Positions 23,501 to 52,600 of a stretch of 64,000 nt of DNA are shown in pieces. Under the pieces are notes generated by a model. It was not told the origin of the DNA. It saw only the letters and a list, made by a program, of their open reading frames with translations, and ran no database searches. The stretch lies in contig WPIO01000028.1 of the NCBI GenBank assembly GCA_009760855.2, positions 1,261,001 to 1,325,000 on the forward strand. Direction: 5' to 3'. This DNA is from Cristatella mucedo (taxonomy: Eukaryota; Bryozoa; Phylactolaemata; Cristatellidae). The position numbers and the translations under genes are program-made. Each line of letters starts with the position of its first letter. The first letter of the stretch is position 1.

Positions 23501-24752
23501 AGCATGCGGACTGCAAGCAACCGCTGCAACTTCTCACCACAGCGGCTTCTGCAGGAGTAGTCCACTCTCACAGTACAGCAGACCCAACAACTAGATGACC
23601 ATATGAGCTCCACAATCAAGTCTGGTTACTTTCAGCTAGGCACCATTGCGAAAATTTGGGCCTGCTTAGGTATGGATACCACAGCTAAGTTGGTACATGC
23701 ATTTGTGATATACCGTTACGACTTTTGTAACTCGCTGTTCCTGGTCTTTAGGCCGATGCAATACGGCGCTTACAGGGAGTGCAAACTCTGCAGCCAGGCC
23801 TATCTATTGCGCAATTCGCAACTGCCACAACATGTCTCTTCTAACCGAGCTGCACTGACTACCTATCAAGGAGCACACCGCCTTTGCGGTTCTGTTCGCT
23901 TTCAGGTCCTTTGATTCTCACGCTCCAAAATAGCCATAGAAACACTTCCTAATCAGGCATCGCATTGCACGATCGGCTGTTGTGACTCAAGTCGTATAGA
24001 TGTGCCTCTAACGAACTTAAAATCTTTTGGAGACCATGCCTCCAGTGCGTGTGCTTTTATAGCCTGGAACTCACTGCCGACTTACTTCACGACACCCACA
24101 GACTCGAAGTCACTTAAAAAGAAGCTGAAAATTCACATGTTCACCACAGCATTTTGCTCCGTCTGCGTCAATCATCCTTTGTACTATGTGTGCTCAGAAT
24201 CATCATATTGTCACTAACCAGTTGATATGCTCAATACATGTTAAAACGACACGGCTCCTTTTACGGAAAAAGCCTCTGAGAAACCAGACAATCTGTTTTT
24301 TATAAATTGGAAAGGTGTACTAACGGAGAACTACACTACTGCAGCGCGACTGCAGCGCATTCGAACGACGGTTAAGTGGGGGGGGGGGGCTACCGTCGGT
24401 TGGATCGTGCTTAACAAACAAGCGTGGCTAACCTCCCCTACAGCTAATAACCACGGAGACACGAAATATTAACGATATGAAGTGGTATAGGGGCCTTCGC
24501 TTACAGCCTCTCTTACCTGTCTCGCAGCTTTTCATATTGCAAACCAGCGTTCGTACAGTCTGCTTCTTGGACGGATATGCCTCCGCAGGACTTAATAGGG
24601 TATATCCACAGTTCTTTTACGACACCGTAGACTGTAGTTCTGCGTGAAGGTGATACATATTTTCGAAAGAATAAGACAGTTATTACGGCAGCAGCAGCAG
24701 TTACAGCAGCGGCAGCTAACGAAGGCGCTATCCATGCCACACGACTCGACAT
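14384..24752 (-). CDS. MTARC: Mitochondrial amidoxime reducing component (mARC/MOSC-domain molybdenum enzyme), 7 exons
   Basis: Minus-strand exons 24752-24517, 21526-21344, 20358-20184, 20067-19927, 19774-19710, 19606-19532 and 14504-14384 join in phase to 996 nt, 331 aa plus TGA (human MTARC1 is 337 aa). Residues about 8-29 form an Ala/Val/Ile/Phe membrane anchor followed by basic residues, as in the outer-mitochondrial-membrane signal anchor of the family. Next comes the MOSC N-terminal beta-barrel ([38 protein letters not shown]) and the MOSC domain ([58 protein letters not shown]). Cys265 and Cys268 sit in the conserved CxRC motif; one of them by family knowledge ligates molybdenum. The enzyme reduces N-hydroxylated compounds with cytochrome b5 and its reductase. 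The family has two vertebrate paralogues, so the exact symbol is uncertain. The start ATG at 24752 is preferred to an upstream in-frame GTG. The last intron (5 kb) contains a LINE. Confidence 0.93.
14588..14660 (-). repeat. LINE family B tail fragment
   Basis: ATAATAATAATGCATTTGAT followed by AGCGCCCTCAGAGAACTCAA: the reverse complement of the family B 3' end only. It lies just upstream of mARC exon 7, in intron 6. Confidence 0.7.
14762..14880 (-). repeat. SINE family 1 copy in mARC intron 6
   Basis: The reverse complement carries the GGGCTCGAGCCC-like box B and the tail CGCTTTACAAATGGATT. The middle part is deleted. Confidence 0.65.
15150..15480 (-). repeat. LINE family B debris, minus strand
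   Basis: Pieces resemble the reverse complement of the region coding LNDDKTNLLVMGK (15170-15200) and of a family B tail (15385-15475). Confidence 0.45.
15500..17770 (+). mobile_element. LINE family A (L2/CR1 clade), 5'-truncated, reverse transcriptase nearly intact
   Basis: ORF2 is broken into 15505-16119, 16156-17085 and 17094-17727 by a few frameshifts and stops. Reverse transcriptase motifs in order: RPISLLP-type [47 protein letters not shown], and the catalytic [10 protein letters not shown]. The C-terminal part has SYTDPQGL and the [10 protein letters not shown] motif of L2/CR1 elements. The 3' end is a short ATACATTACATTACATT tail. Endonuclease sequence is missing. It sits in mARC intron 6, opposite to mARC. 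Best-preserved LINE in the window but not intact. Confidence 0.9.
17771..18139. other. mARC intron 6, unique stretch
   Basis: No recognised element. Confidence 0.25.
18140..18965 (-). mobile_element. LINE family B 3' fragment, minus strand
   Basis: 18953-18423 encodes [40 protein letters not shown] and [20 protein letters not shown] with frameshifts. The ATT-rich tail is at 18145-18190. Confidence 0.85.
18966..19371. other. mARC intron 6, near exon 6
   Basis: No recognised element. Confidence 0.25.
19372..19500 (-). repeat. SINE family 1 copy, well preserved
   Basis: Reverse complement of head GGTCTAGCAGTTAAGGTGCT, box B GTGGGCTCGAGCCCCGAGGC, and tail ending GTGCTATATAAATGAATTAT. It ends only about 30 bp from mARC exon 6. 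Confidence 0.8.
19532..19606 (-). CDS. MTARC: mARC exon 6
   Basis: Encodes the rest of CTRC then [19 protein letters not shown] and ATLKT, matching human CILTTVDPDTGVMSRKEPLE. It follows a 103-bp intron. The donor is AAGAC|GTGAGT, phase 2. Confidence 0.87.
19710..19774 (-). CDS. MTARC: mARC exon 5 (molybdenum-site cysteines)
   Basis: Starts [21 protein letters not shown] and ends within the Arg codon of CTRC (AG|G). The acceptor is GTTGGCAG and the donor ACGAG|GTGCGT. It aligns to human DSWDELLIGDVELKRVMACS. Confidence 0.88.
19927..20067 (-). CDS. MTARC: mARC exon 4
   Basis: 47 codons from [17 protein letters not shown] to PAPYAE, matching human IAYSDTSPFLILSEASL to CDVYAE. The acceptor is CCGTCACAG and the donor GAG|GTGCGA, phase 0. 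Confidence 0.9.
20184..20358 (-). CDS. MTARC: mARC exon 3
   Basis: Starts [18 protein letters not shown], matching human VHGLEIEGRDCGEATAQW, and ends RPRTDTA. The acceptor is CCCTCTGCAG and the donor GCC|GTGAGT, phase 0. It is strongly GC-rich compared with the surrounding introns. Confidence 0.88.
20359..21343. other. mARC intron 2
   Basis: The left 300 bp are GC-rich like the neighbouring exons; the rest is AT-rich with no recognised repeat. Confidence 0.35.
21344..21526 (-). CDS. MTARC: mARC exon 2
   Basis: Starts [20 protein letters not shown] and ends DRVKTLR. The acceptor is CGATGCAG and the donor TTGAG|GTTCGG, phase 2. A stronger-looking GTAAAG 16 nt upstream would break the frame with exon 3, so the GTTCGG site is chosen. 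Confidence 0.88.
21527..22159. other. mARC intron 1, left part
   Basis: No recognised element. Confidence 0.25.
22160..22520 (+). repeat. Decayed LINE RT fragment, plus strand
   Basis: [20 protein letters not shown] resembles the catalytic box [15 protein letters not shown], preceded by a degraded GVPQGSVLG region near 22220-22260. Confidence 0.6.
22648..22772 (-). repeat. SINE family 1 copy
   Basis: Reverse complement of the family 1 consensus: GGGGCGCTATACAAATGAATTA tail, GTGGGCTCGAGCCCCGAGGC box B, and head ending GTTTGGTCCAGCAGGTAAGG. Confidence 0.8.
22790..23290 (-). repeat. LINE family C 3' fragment, minus strand
   Basis: 23219-22932 encodes [20 protein letters not shown] and [20 protein letters not shown]. 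It is related to family B but distinct, sharing its 3' region with 59065-59870. Confidence 0.6.
23291..24220 (+). repeat. LINE family B 3' fragment, plus strand, heavily decayed
   Basis: 23603 onward reads [20 protein letters not shown] and [18 protein letters not shown]. 24002 onward reads [20 protein letters not shown] then [12 protein letters not shown]. Frameshifts lie between. Confidence 0.75.
24221..24516. other. mARC intron 1 next to exon 1
   Basis: Contains a G10 run at about 24377-24389. No other element. Confidence 0.3.
24517..24752 (-). CDS. MTARC: mARC exon 1 (membrane anchor and start of beta-barrel domain)
   Basis: Encodes [12 protein letters not shown], an Ala-rich hydrophobic stretch, then the [20 protein letters not shown] signature and QYEKLRD. 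The donor is GACAG|GTAAGA, phase 2. It has a TATAAATA box about 83 bp upstream. Confidence 0.9.
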
Positions 24753-24834
24753 GGCGAAGGTCGCACGACTTCCGCGTTCCACCCCCTTCGTAGTCCAGTG
24801 CTATGATCTTTCCGTCTGGCGAGAAACTTTCCCA

Positions 24835-24842
24835 TATTTATA
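24835..24842 (-). promoter_or_regulatory. TATA box for mARC
   Basis: TATAAATA on the minus strand, about 83 bp upstream of the mARC ATG. This predicts a transcription start near 24805-24812 and a 5' UTR of about 55-60 nt. Confidence 0.5.
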
Positions 24843-24987
24843 GCAGGAAAATTTAATCTAATAATTTTCTTAGTTAATATTTATGCGGATGGCGAGGATT
24901 GCACGTGGGATCAGAGTCCAGAAGTTTTGGCTATTTTGGAGACTTCGAGCTGCTGGCCGCGCCCACTTTACCTCCGCTTTAAGTCCA

Positions 24988-24992
24988 CCAAT
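24988..24992 (+). promoter_or_regulatory. CCAAT box in the divergent promoter
   Basis: CCAAT about 80 bp upstream of the ADAT3 ATG. CCAAT elements are frequent in TATA-less and divergent promoters. Confidence 0.4.
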
Positions 24993-25067
24993 AGCAATGA
25001 GGACTGCCCATCATGACCTACTGGTGGGCGCCATGCGATGGGGCGGAGCTAACCACATGTTTCTCAT

Positions 25068-45065
<19,998 letters not shown>

Positions 45066-45098
45066 CAGATAATTAATTTGCATTCACAGTTCCAGTCT

Positions 45099-45104
45099 AA
45101 TAAA
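45099..45104 (+). terminator. ADAT3 poly(A) signal AATAAA
   Basis: A canonical AATAAA lies only 34 bp after the ADAT3 stop codon, followed by a T-rich stretch. This implies a very short 3' UTR. Confidence 0.7.
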
Positions 45105-45887
45105 AATATTTTAACAAGCATGCTTTTGTAATCGATACAGCCCAACGTTATTGCACAGCTGCCACCTATTTACACAGATAAATCTAGTGCCCTCATGTAG
45201 GTGACAAACGAGGGTGAATGCACTACGGCCAGAGTTTAGGCTGAAATGCAGTTCGACCACGTTAATCGGTAGAGGCAAAACAGCACCGGCACCGCAGGGT
45301 AAGCATGGGGGAGGAAAAAGTAACAGGTCAAACAATGACTCAGAGCATCACTCCTGTGCAGGCTGCTGTTACTAACACAAGATCCGTGGAGAGACCAGGG
45401 ATGTCGGCAGCGAGCTGGTGCAAAGATAAGCAGTGTTAGTGCTCGTCACTGGAGCCCTTAAGCTGTATCGTATATGTCCGGAAGCTCAAATCTCTTGTCA
45501 ATATAAAAAAAACATGGCCAGCAATGTGGCCACGTAGCATGATGAGCAGCACATAGGGCCATACGATCGACCCTTGGCTGCTGCAGCCGGGGAGTGGTGG
45601 CCGGATGAGCCAATCAGCAAGGGCCAACAGCTGCCATCGAAGCAGAACAACGCAGTCCCGAATCATCAATCAGTGGCATGTTGTATCATGCGGCCGGTCT
45701 CCACCAACACGATCTCCACGCCACACGGTATCATATTTTTGAAGAATAGCCTAACCTCCACATATCGTCTAGAAAAACAAGAAATCAGGCAGTGAGGTAG
45801 AGATGACCATTGGCTGACACGGTCATCTCAGCAATGGCAACTTGGGAGCTAGCTTCATACAAACAGTGGCTGGAGGGGAGGGGGGGG
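45105..45887. other. Downstream of ADAT3, no certain gene
   Basis: On the minus strand a frame after a TTTTTCTAG acceptor (45769-45668) reads RYVEVRLFFKNMIPCGVEIV then LVETGRMIQHATD and stops. It could be a last exon of a minus-strand gene. No family recognised. Confidence 0.25.
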
Positions 45888-45990
45888 GGTTAAGGTGCAT
45901 CTGATAACCGAGGTCGTGGGCTTCGGTATATGTGAAGCATCTGGATTGAGGTTTAAGTTCTCTTAGGGTGCTACACAAATTAATTACATA
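45888..45990 (+). repeat. SINE family 1 copy, partial
   Basis: GGTTAAGGTGCATCTGATAA, GAGGTCGTGGGCTTCGGTAT, tail TTTAAGTTCTCTTAGGGTGC and TACACAAATTAATTA. Confidence 0.65.
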
Positions 45991-46054
45991 TTTTATAACA
46001 GTGAAATCATTATTGTCCTCGTTTTGGTATCACCTCAATCCCCCCCTGCCTAAG

Positions 46055-46180
46055 AAGGAGGGGGTTAGGTGCTTGCCCTTAACGGCCAGGGTCGTAGGCT
46101 CGAGCCCTGCCGTATATATATAAAGTTCCCGAATTAAAATTTAAGTTCTATCACGGTGCTATACAATTTGGTATTTTTTA
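46055..46180 (+). repeat. SINE family 1 copy, diverged
   Basis: GGTTAGGTGCTTGCCCTTAA, GGGTCGTAGGCTCGAGCCCT box B, tail TTTAAGTTCTATCACGGTGC. Confidence 0.65.
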
Positions 46181-46299
46181 AGTATGGAACGTGATTTAGA
46201 CTTGCAGACTTGGGAAGATTAACTACCCCTGGCAGCAGGTCAACCGGAGGACCATGGATTTAGTTATCTGCTAGCTTTCAAATAGTGGCTGTAGCAGCA

Positions 46300-47410
46300 C
46301 TCCTCAATGGCCAGCAGTCAAACTTGTGACAAGGAGTACTAACATTTCCCAATAACTATACCATCAACCTGATGCACAGTGGTGGAAGTAAGACCAAGCT
46401 TGCGGGATTCAGTATGATCAAATCAGTATGTCAAAAGCCATATTCGAATGGCAGCGCAGTGATCATACAATTGCTAAACTGGAAATCCATCGTCCACCAA
46501 AAGATGGATTTGAGGAAGCATAATGGTTTGAGCGGAACCAGAAGAATAGGCAAACGACCCAATAAACCTGGGTTGTTTCCACTGAGCAGAGGTAGAGCTG
46601 TGTAACATGATTGGCTTATAATCTCATATAATAGCAATCTCATATAAGAGATCAAGAATTTGTTGAGCTCTGTGCAGTTGGGATAGGTCTACATGCCAAC
46701 CCAATTGTTCCATCGGCCCGAGAAGCCGGTGTTAGCAAAAGCTCATGAAAACCTAAAGGCTTGTGATGCGTCAGAAACAGCCCATGAAAACACTTACATG
46801 TGGCAGACAACTGGCAGGCCACATGCAGTTTAGGGCACCAACTAGTATGAGAAGAGCCAAGAGATCACTAGCCCAACACAAGTCCACAATATTTATTTTT
46901 ATTGGTCATTTGGCCAATATTAGAGCGAGCTATGAAATCCCAATCTGCCAGTGCACTGACTGGGATCATAGAGAAGGTTATGATATAACTTCACAGCATG
47001 CTTCTTAAGTGTTTTAGAAGACGAAGTTCCTCAGCTCAAGGCTGCACATGTGACTGATCACATGACTTGTGATGGTTTTTGATAGTTCCATTACACAAAA
47101 GGTTCCTCAGTGGTTTACCGGCCAGCTGATATGATAGGTTAACACTGCCGAACTGATTATATGAACTAGAGCAGCAGGATGACTACTAGTAAAAATTTCC
47201 TTCAGAAGCCCAGCAGGTACTAGGGGTTGCATTAGCTTTCTGCCATTACTATACTGGCTGCTATGGTAGCAGCCAGTGGTCAGAAGGTGAAGCCGATACA
47301 AACGTCTGTTCCAGACGACAGTCTGCTTTACACAACACACTTGGGCCAATTTGGTTTCCTTAAGTCGGTTCTGACAGGAATAACCGTGCAGCATTTGCAT
47401 TGGGCGATAA
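46300..47410 (-). mobile_element. Possible Ty3/gypsy-like integrase remnant
   Basis: Minus-strand frame 47400-47107 reads LVPAGLLKEIFTSSHPAALV and ends TYHISWPVNH, resembling the pattern LPxxLRxxxLxxxHDxPxxGH...YWPGM of the integrase zinc-binding region. A second YWPN-like motif lies near 46930. Stops and missing residues make this tentative. No LTRs were recognised. Confidence 0.3.
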
Positions 47411-47520
47411 AATGAAAAGAAGAGGGGCTAGGTGCTTCAAGTGTTATTTGCATTACAATACGGATGGCTAGTTCGAGCACACAAGTCTTAGCAGACATCC
47501 ACACAAGCCTGGCCATAAGG

Positions 47521-47700
47521 AATAATAATATAAAAAAATAATACATCTGTATACAAGCCTAAGAGAGTACACCTCTTTCTGAACACTTAAAATATGCTGC
47601 AAAGGAAGCATACACCCACGTGTCTGTTGAATGTGCATACATATTATCATGCTCAGGGGAAGTTATTCCATAAGGCGATGTCGAATAATCGTATTTAGGC
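47521..47700 (-). repeat. LINE family B tail fragment, minus strand
   Basis: Reversed tail (AATAATACATCTGTATACAA), then ACTTAAAATATGCTGCAAAG GAAGCAT, as in other family B 3' UTRs. Confidence 0.6.
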
Positions 47701-49504
47701 ACTGCAATAATAAAAGTAACATGCTCAACTTACCAGGATTGTGCGACAACAGCTACTTTTGTTTCAACTGCTACAGGCCGCAGGTTCATAGGCACGGTTG
47801 TGGACGACATGGCTGTACCGTCATATCCACCTTTGGATTGCATTTGCCTTTGCACAATATGCACCTGCAAGACAACAGTCATAGATTACATCGTGAATCA
47901 AGCAGTCTAGGTGCTTGCTAGGACATTGCCGATTAAGGAAGAACTGCTGACAGATAGTCTAAATGTCAAAGAAGCATCCAAAGAACCCGTAAAGCAAAAA
48001 GCTAGTCAGGTGTACATTCAACCATGATCCATGAGTGAATTTGGAGAATACATGCATACATATATTATCCTCATCAAAAATTTCTCTGAGGATCCACAAA
48101 TCGCAATTGGAGAAAGCTATAAATGATTTCTGCGCCCACGTACCTGGTCTGACTGACCCATCATATCTCCAGTACCGATGTGCCCCGTGTGGCGAAAGTT
48201 CAGAGGTTCACCAATCATGCTCCGGTCTATCTTCCTGCGAGCCTTCTAAAGGACAAAAATGGCATGCAACCGGCGGTCAACCTGTAGCAACTGACTGCAC
48301 GTTAAGCATGTTAAAACTGAATTGTAATGGCTTTAGCCTCACCTGGCGACTATCGTCAGTATCCAGCATACCGCGAAAACACGACAGGCTCGCAGCCATT
48401 GCTGCTACCCAGCCAACGGCTCTAGGCTTCTTCCGAGGCAGGGGATGCCTTTGCACCTCTTCACCCAATAGCTATGTGATGTCCACCAAGACTTTAATCG
48501 GATTTCTTACCGACTGCTAGTTGACCGGCTAAAAAACACCAATGATGCAAAAGCCATGAAAAGAACCATTCAGCGATTACACAGGCCAAGTGCAATCCAC
48601 GTTGGTTGCCCGTGTTCTATTCCCCGATAAATCCAACACATCAGCTCTTGCAGGAGGCACATCATGGCACTGCGTGAGAAGCTGAAAGCAGTTGGTCAGA
48701 AAGATGACCGTCAAGGTTTCGAGAAAGCAGGAAGATAACTATGTGATTGGGCGCGAAAGAGCTGATGTAGAATGAGGAGGGCTCATCAGCTTTCAATTGA
48801 TAGGGAAGAGAATCAAAATCAAGCCGAGGCACAGCAATCCAGGTAAAATTTCTCCGTAAAGCTGTTAGCAAGATGCAGACAATTCTAGTGCCGACGGGGG
48901 TACACTCCGGTAGTATCTATACAGCTTCAGTATGATCAGGAACGATAACGTCCTTTCTGAAAATAATGGCATATAAAATCACTACCCTGGGTGTTTGAAG
49001 TGTTATTACCTCTACTGAATAGCAACACCAAGACACAACATGTAACCGCTAGCACCAGCATCGCTGCTCCCTCCAAGGTTGGAGTGGCAAAAAAGGCAGC
49101 CAGCAGTCTCTACTTGCTAGACGCCGAGCTGATGGTAGCGGCAGCTCAAGCAGCAAAAAATGCAACGTACCGTCGTCACAAGAGGCACTCTGAACGTCAA
49201 ACCGCCGCTTCCTAGGGGGTAATAACCTTCAAAAGACTCTCGAGTTACGAGCATCACACGCAGTCCCTGTACTGGTTCCGGGTCAACGGAAGTGCCGATA
49301 TCCAAGCTTGCTTACATGTCATGATCTATCTAAAAACATAACAGATGTAAATAATTTGCTTATTTGCATTACAATAATTATTAATTTAAAATAAAAAGCA
49401 GCTAAATTTTGAGACTAACAGCATGTAGAAGACTCAGCCAAGTGACAGCGAGGGCAATCTGACCTCTGGTCGCTTGTGGGGTTCCCCATATTGTACCGGC
49501 TTCC
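47701..49504. other. No certain gene
   Basis: A long plus-strand frame (48035-48520) and a minus-strand frame (48468-48277) lack signatures. This may be more of the putative retroelement. Confidence 0.25.
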
Positions 49505-49658
49505 ATGCTTCGCGCTCTGTTCTTCGTGTCGTCCTGCCTGGTGTTGGAATACCATGGCTCCTTCACTGGTGGCATTGAGGGCGGTGTGCCAACCCTCAAA
49601 TCCAAAGATGAGCTGATTGAACTTGGAAAGTCGTTCCCGTATTTCGCGGTCTTCTCAT
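49505..49658 (+). CDS. Thioredoxin-like gene, exon 1 (signal peptide)
   Basis: 51 codons plus T, donor TCTCAT|GTACGT, phase 1. Hydrophobic residues 3-14 follow MLR. The opposite strand is also open across this region but shows no family signature. Confidence 0.5.
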
Positions 49659-52600
49659 GTACGTTGTCGTGCTTACGTGGTTGTGGTGGTTGCCATATGG
49701 TCGGCGCTTTGAAAGTGTAGACTGATCCGGCCTTGAATAAAAGCATGTCAAGCCAATTAAATGATGTATGCCTAAATCGGACGGGTGAGCTTTCCTGTCA
49801 CGTCGTGTCAATAACAATTCGAATAGGGCTGGACAAATGACAACTATTGCCCTTGGAGTCAAGGATTGTACCATGAGATTTTATTGGGTCGTAGCTTGAA
49901 CATTAACGTATTTAGTGCTTTCAAAAAATCTGACGATTATCGCGTTTGACCGTCATAATGCTACTGGTGTACATGTGACCGTGCCCTTCTTTCGCCCCCT
50001 TTTTCAGAAGTGCTTTGATTGTAATGCAATGCATGGAGTGATGATATGCATATGCGTGAGTACCTACTTTGGGCCACATCATTCGAGCATTATAATATGC
50101 ACTGTTTCTTGCAGTAGCTTAGGCAATTGTCATTGGGTAGCGAACACAATTTACGTGCTAACGCTAGACTCAGCACTGCAATGTTTATCCTTCACAGAAG
50201 AGGTGAATGCATTAGCCAGGCTTACAAATTGCGTATGGTAGCTGATTCTAAACGAAGTGATCACTTATATTCCGAGTGAATGTCCGTGACTAATAACTGT
50301 GGAAGTTAGGTTGAATAATTAGTTGCTATCGTTAAAGAATATCCGATTCGCCTCTCTGGACCACCGATTCAAGCGCAGAACACTCCAAGAAGATAGACTT
50401 TATCAATCGCTGGATTACTGATGCAAGTTGATCAAGCAGTGCCGTCTCTTTTATTTTTGTTGGGGAAGAAATGGCTTCAAATTTGTGAGGTGTCGTCCGA
50501 TGTATTCACCTGCTGCTGCAAAACGATATGTTTGCTATTCACCGTGTAGAAAAATGTAAGTAGTGAAGTAAGTAAGTGTAGTGAAATGCGTTGTTGTCAG
50601 CACAGCTTGTGTGACACTGCAGAAGTATTTTTTCATCTTCCGCCGTTGGTAGCTCTTGATCATGTGCCATGTAGTACCCTGAGCTATAGGCACATTTGTG
50701 AAAAAATGCAACCTCTTGAGCTAGATTGTGTAATCAACATAGGGCTGAGACTATATAATTAAGAGTGTTGGTCAATCGCTATTGACTTTGCTAGGCCGAA
50801 TAAGTGTAATTGTAATATTTGTAATACGCGAAGGCAATGGAATGGGGAAGTGCTGAGCCCAATAGGGAAAGCTGAGCGACCTGCCAGAAGGTTCGGGATA
50901 ACCCAGGCAACCCCCCTCCACCCACCCAACCCCATCCTTCCATTGGGGACCTAGTGCCACCCAGGCCAGCATCAGCCCTATCGGGCTGGCCGGGCGAGGC
51001 AGCCGATCGGGTTCCTTCCTTGCACCTGGTTGCTGCTGCTGCTAGAGGTGCAAGCCAATGGGGCCAGCTAGCTAGCTAGCTAGCTGAAGCAGCCGGCCGA
51101 CCACAAGCTCACTTGTCTCCCGCGCATCGTAGCAGTGCAGCGACCCGAGTGCCCGCTCTCTTGCAGTGGCCCATAGTTGGTCGGTTTGCATTGATGCTAT
51201 GTCGCGCCAGATGCTGAGAGCGAAACTGCTGGGGCCCACCTGATCGCTTGTCACGTGGCAGCCCAGCAGCCGGCCTGCAGTCTGCTGCTTTTACCGCAGA
51301 GTGCCATTGCTCCAAGGCACAGCATCTGCACGACCGAGCCGACGAGAGCACAGCTGCCGAGCGTTTTTTATGCGCCTTGCAGTTACTGTTCACGCAGCAC
51401 GTCGTGCCGAGGTGTGCGTGCTTATCACTCGCGCGATGGCATCGCTCCTTCCGTCCCTTGCAGACGGTGGCGGAGTGACAGGTAGATGTGGCGCCATAGC
51501 CAGGCTAGCCGAAGCGCCACTGGCCGAGCTTCAGAAGGAAGCAGCCGCACGGCTGGATCTCGAAGGTGAGCTCACTCGCCAGCGCGCATGCGCGCTGGCG
51601 AGTCTCCGAAGGCGCAGCCGATCTACGATAGTCGCCTGCGTGTGTGCCGCTGAGAATGCGCTGCTCGTTTACTGAAAGCACCAATGGATGCCGGGCTGTG
51701 GTGTTGCCGACCGTTCCTCTAGGCTGAATGCTGCGCTTAGGCTCTGGGTGAAAGGACTCCTCAATATAGTTTGCACAAAGCATTGTTAATTAGGATTGTA
51801 ATAGCGCATTTGGGTTAGGATGCTGACAGGATCTTGCTGTCAGCTCCTGCCGTTTGGTCACACTGCTGTCAGATGCTGCCAGATGACTCGTGGTTTTGGC
51901 TTCCATCTGTTGTGCTGTGCAATCTGTTAGGAGCTCAGTCGTCCGCAGACCATGTACGTGCTTGGGCTGGAGATATCGATGCAGCAAAAGGCAGACTACT
52001 TAGTATCATTGCATTTAGCCGCCCCAGAGAAAGGCCATTTTGTATGGTACCATCTTTGGCCAGCCACTGGCTACTCCCCCTTCATTAGATGTAGGCAGAA
52101 CAGCTAGCTGTTCTATGTCCATCAATAGTAATAACACATTTTTACAGAGCTGTCAGTGAACTTAATCTCTATCTAAGCACTGTAGCTATGCTGTAAAGGA
52201 AGCATGATCGAATGGACAGTGGTAGCATGCTTAATATCTAAAAGTATAATATGGTTAGAGGTGATGTCCACAGGGTCAACATGCAAATATGGTTAGTGGC
52301 AGAATGCACAGTGTCAGCACGCATGAGCACACAAAGGAAGAATCAAAAGGACCGACTAAATGCTGTTATTAACAGGTGCGTTTTTAGCTTCTTTTTAAAT
52401 ATCAAGTTAGGGGATGTGACGTCAGTTGGGAGTGAGTTTCTGGCCGTCGTAGCATATCAAATAAAGGCACGGTCTCCAAAGGATTTGAGGTTCGAATGAG
52501 CTAAACGATTCGATTCAGAAAATCCTTGTGGTACTGTGTGCCTGGAGAGGAGTAGGTCTGACAGGTAGGCTGGAGTCAGTGAATGAAGGGGCCTGATGAG

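Larger units (their letters stand above)
24753..25067. promoter_or_regulatory. Bidirectional promoter region between mARC and ADAT3
   Basis: The two start codons are 315 bp apart and face away from each other. No repeat is inserted here although both flanks are full of them. TATAAATA is on the minus strand at 24835-24842. A CCAAT box is at 24988-24992 and a GGGGCGG box at 25040-25046. Confidence 0.65.

Noticed and set aside
51436-51565. ATG-initiated first exon MASLLPSLADGGG
   Set aside because: It is open and has a good donor, but the CTTGCAG acceptor inside it and the phase match to exons 1 and 3 make an internal exon more likely. Kept only as an alternative.
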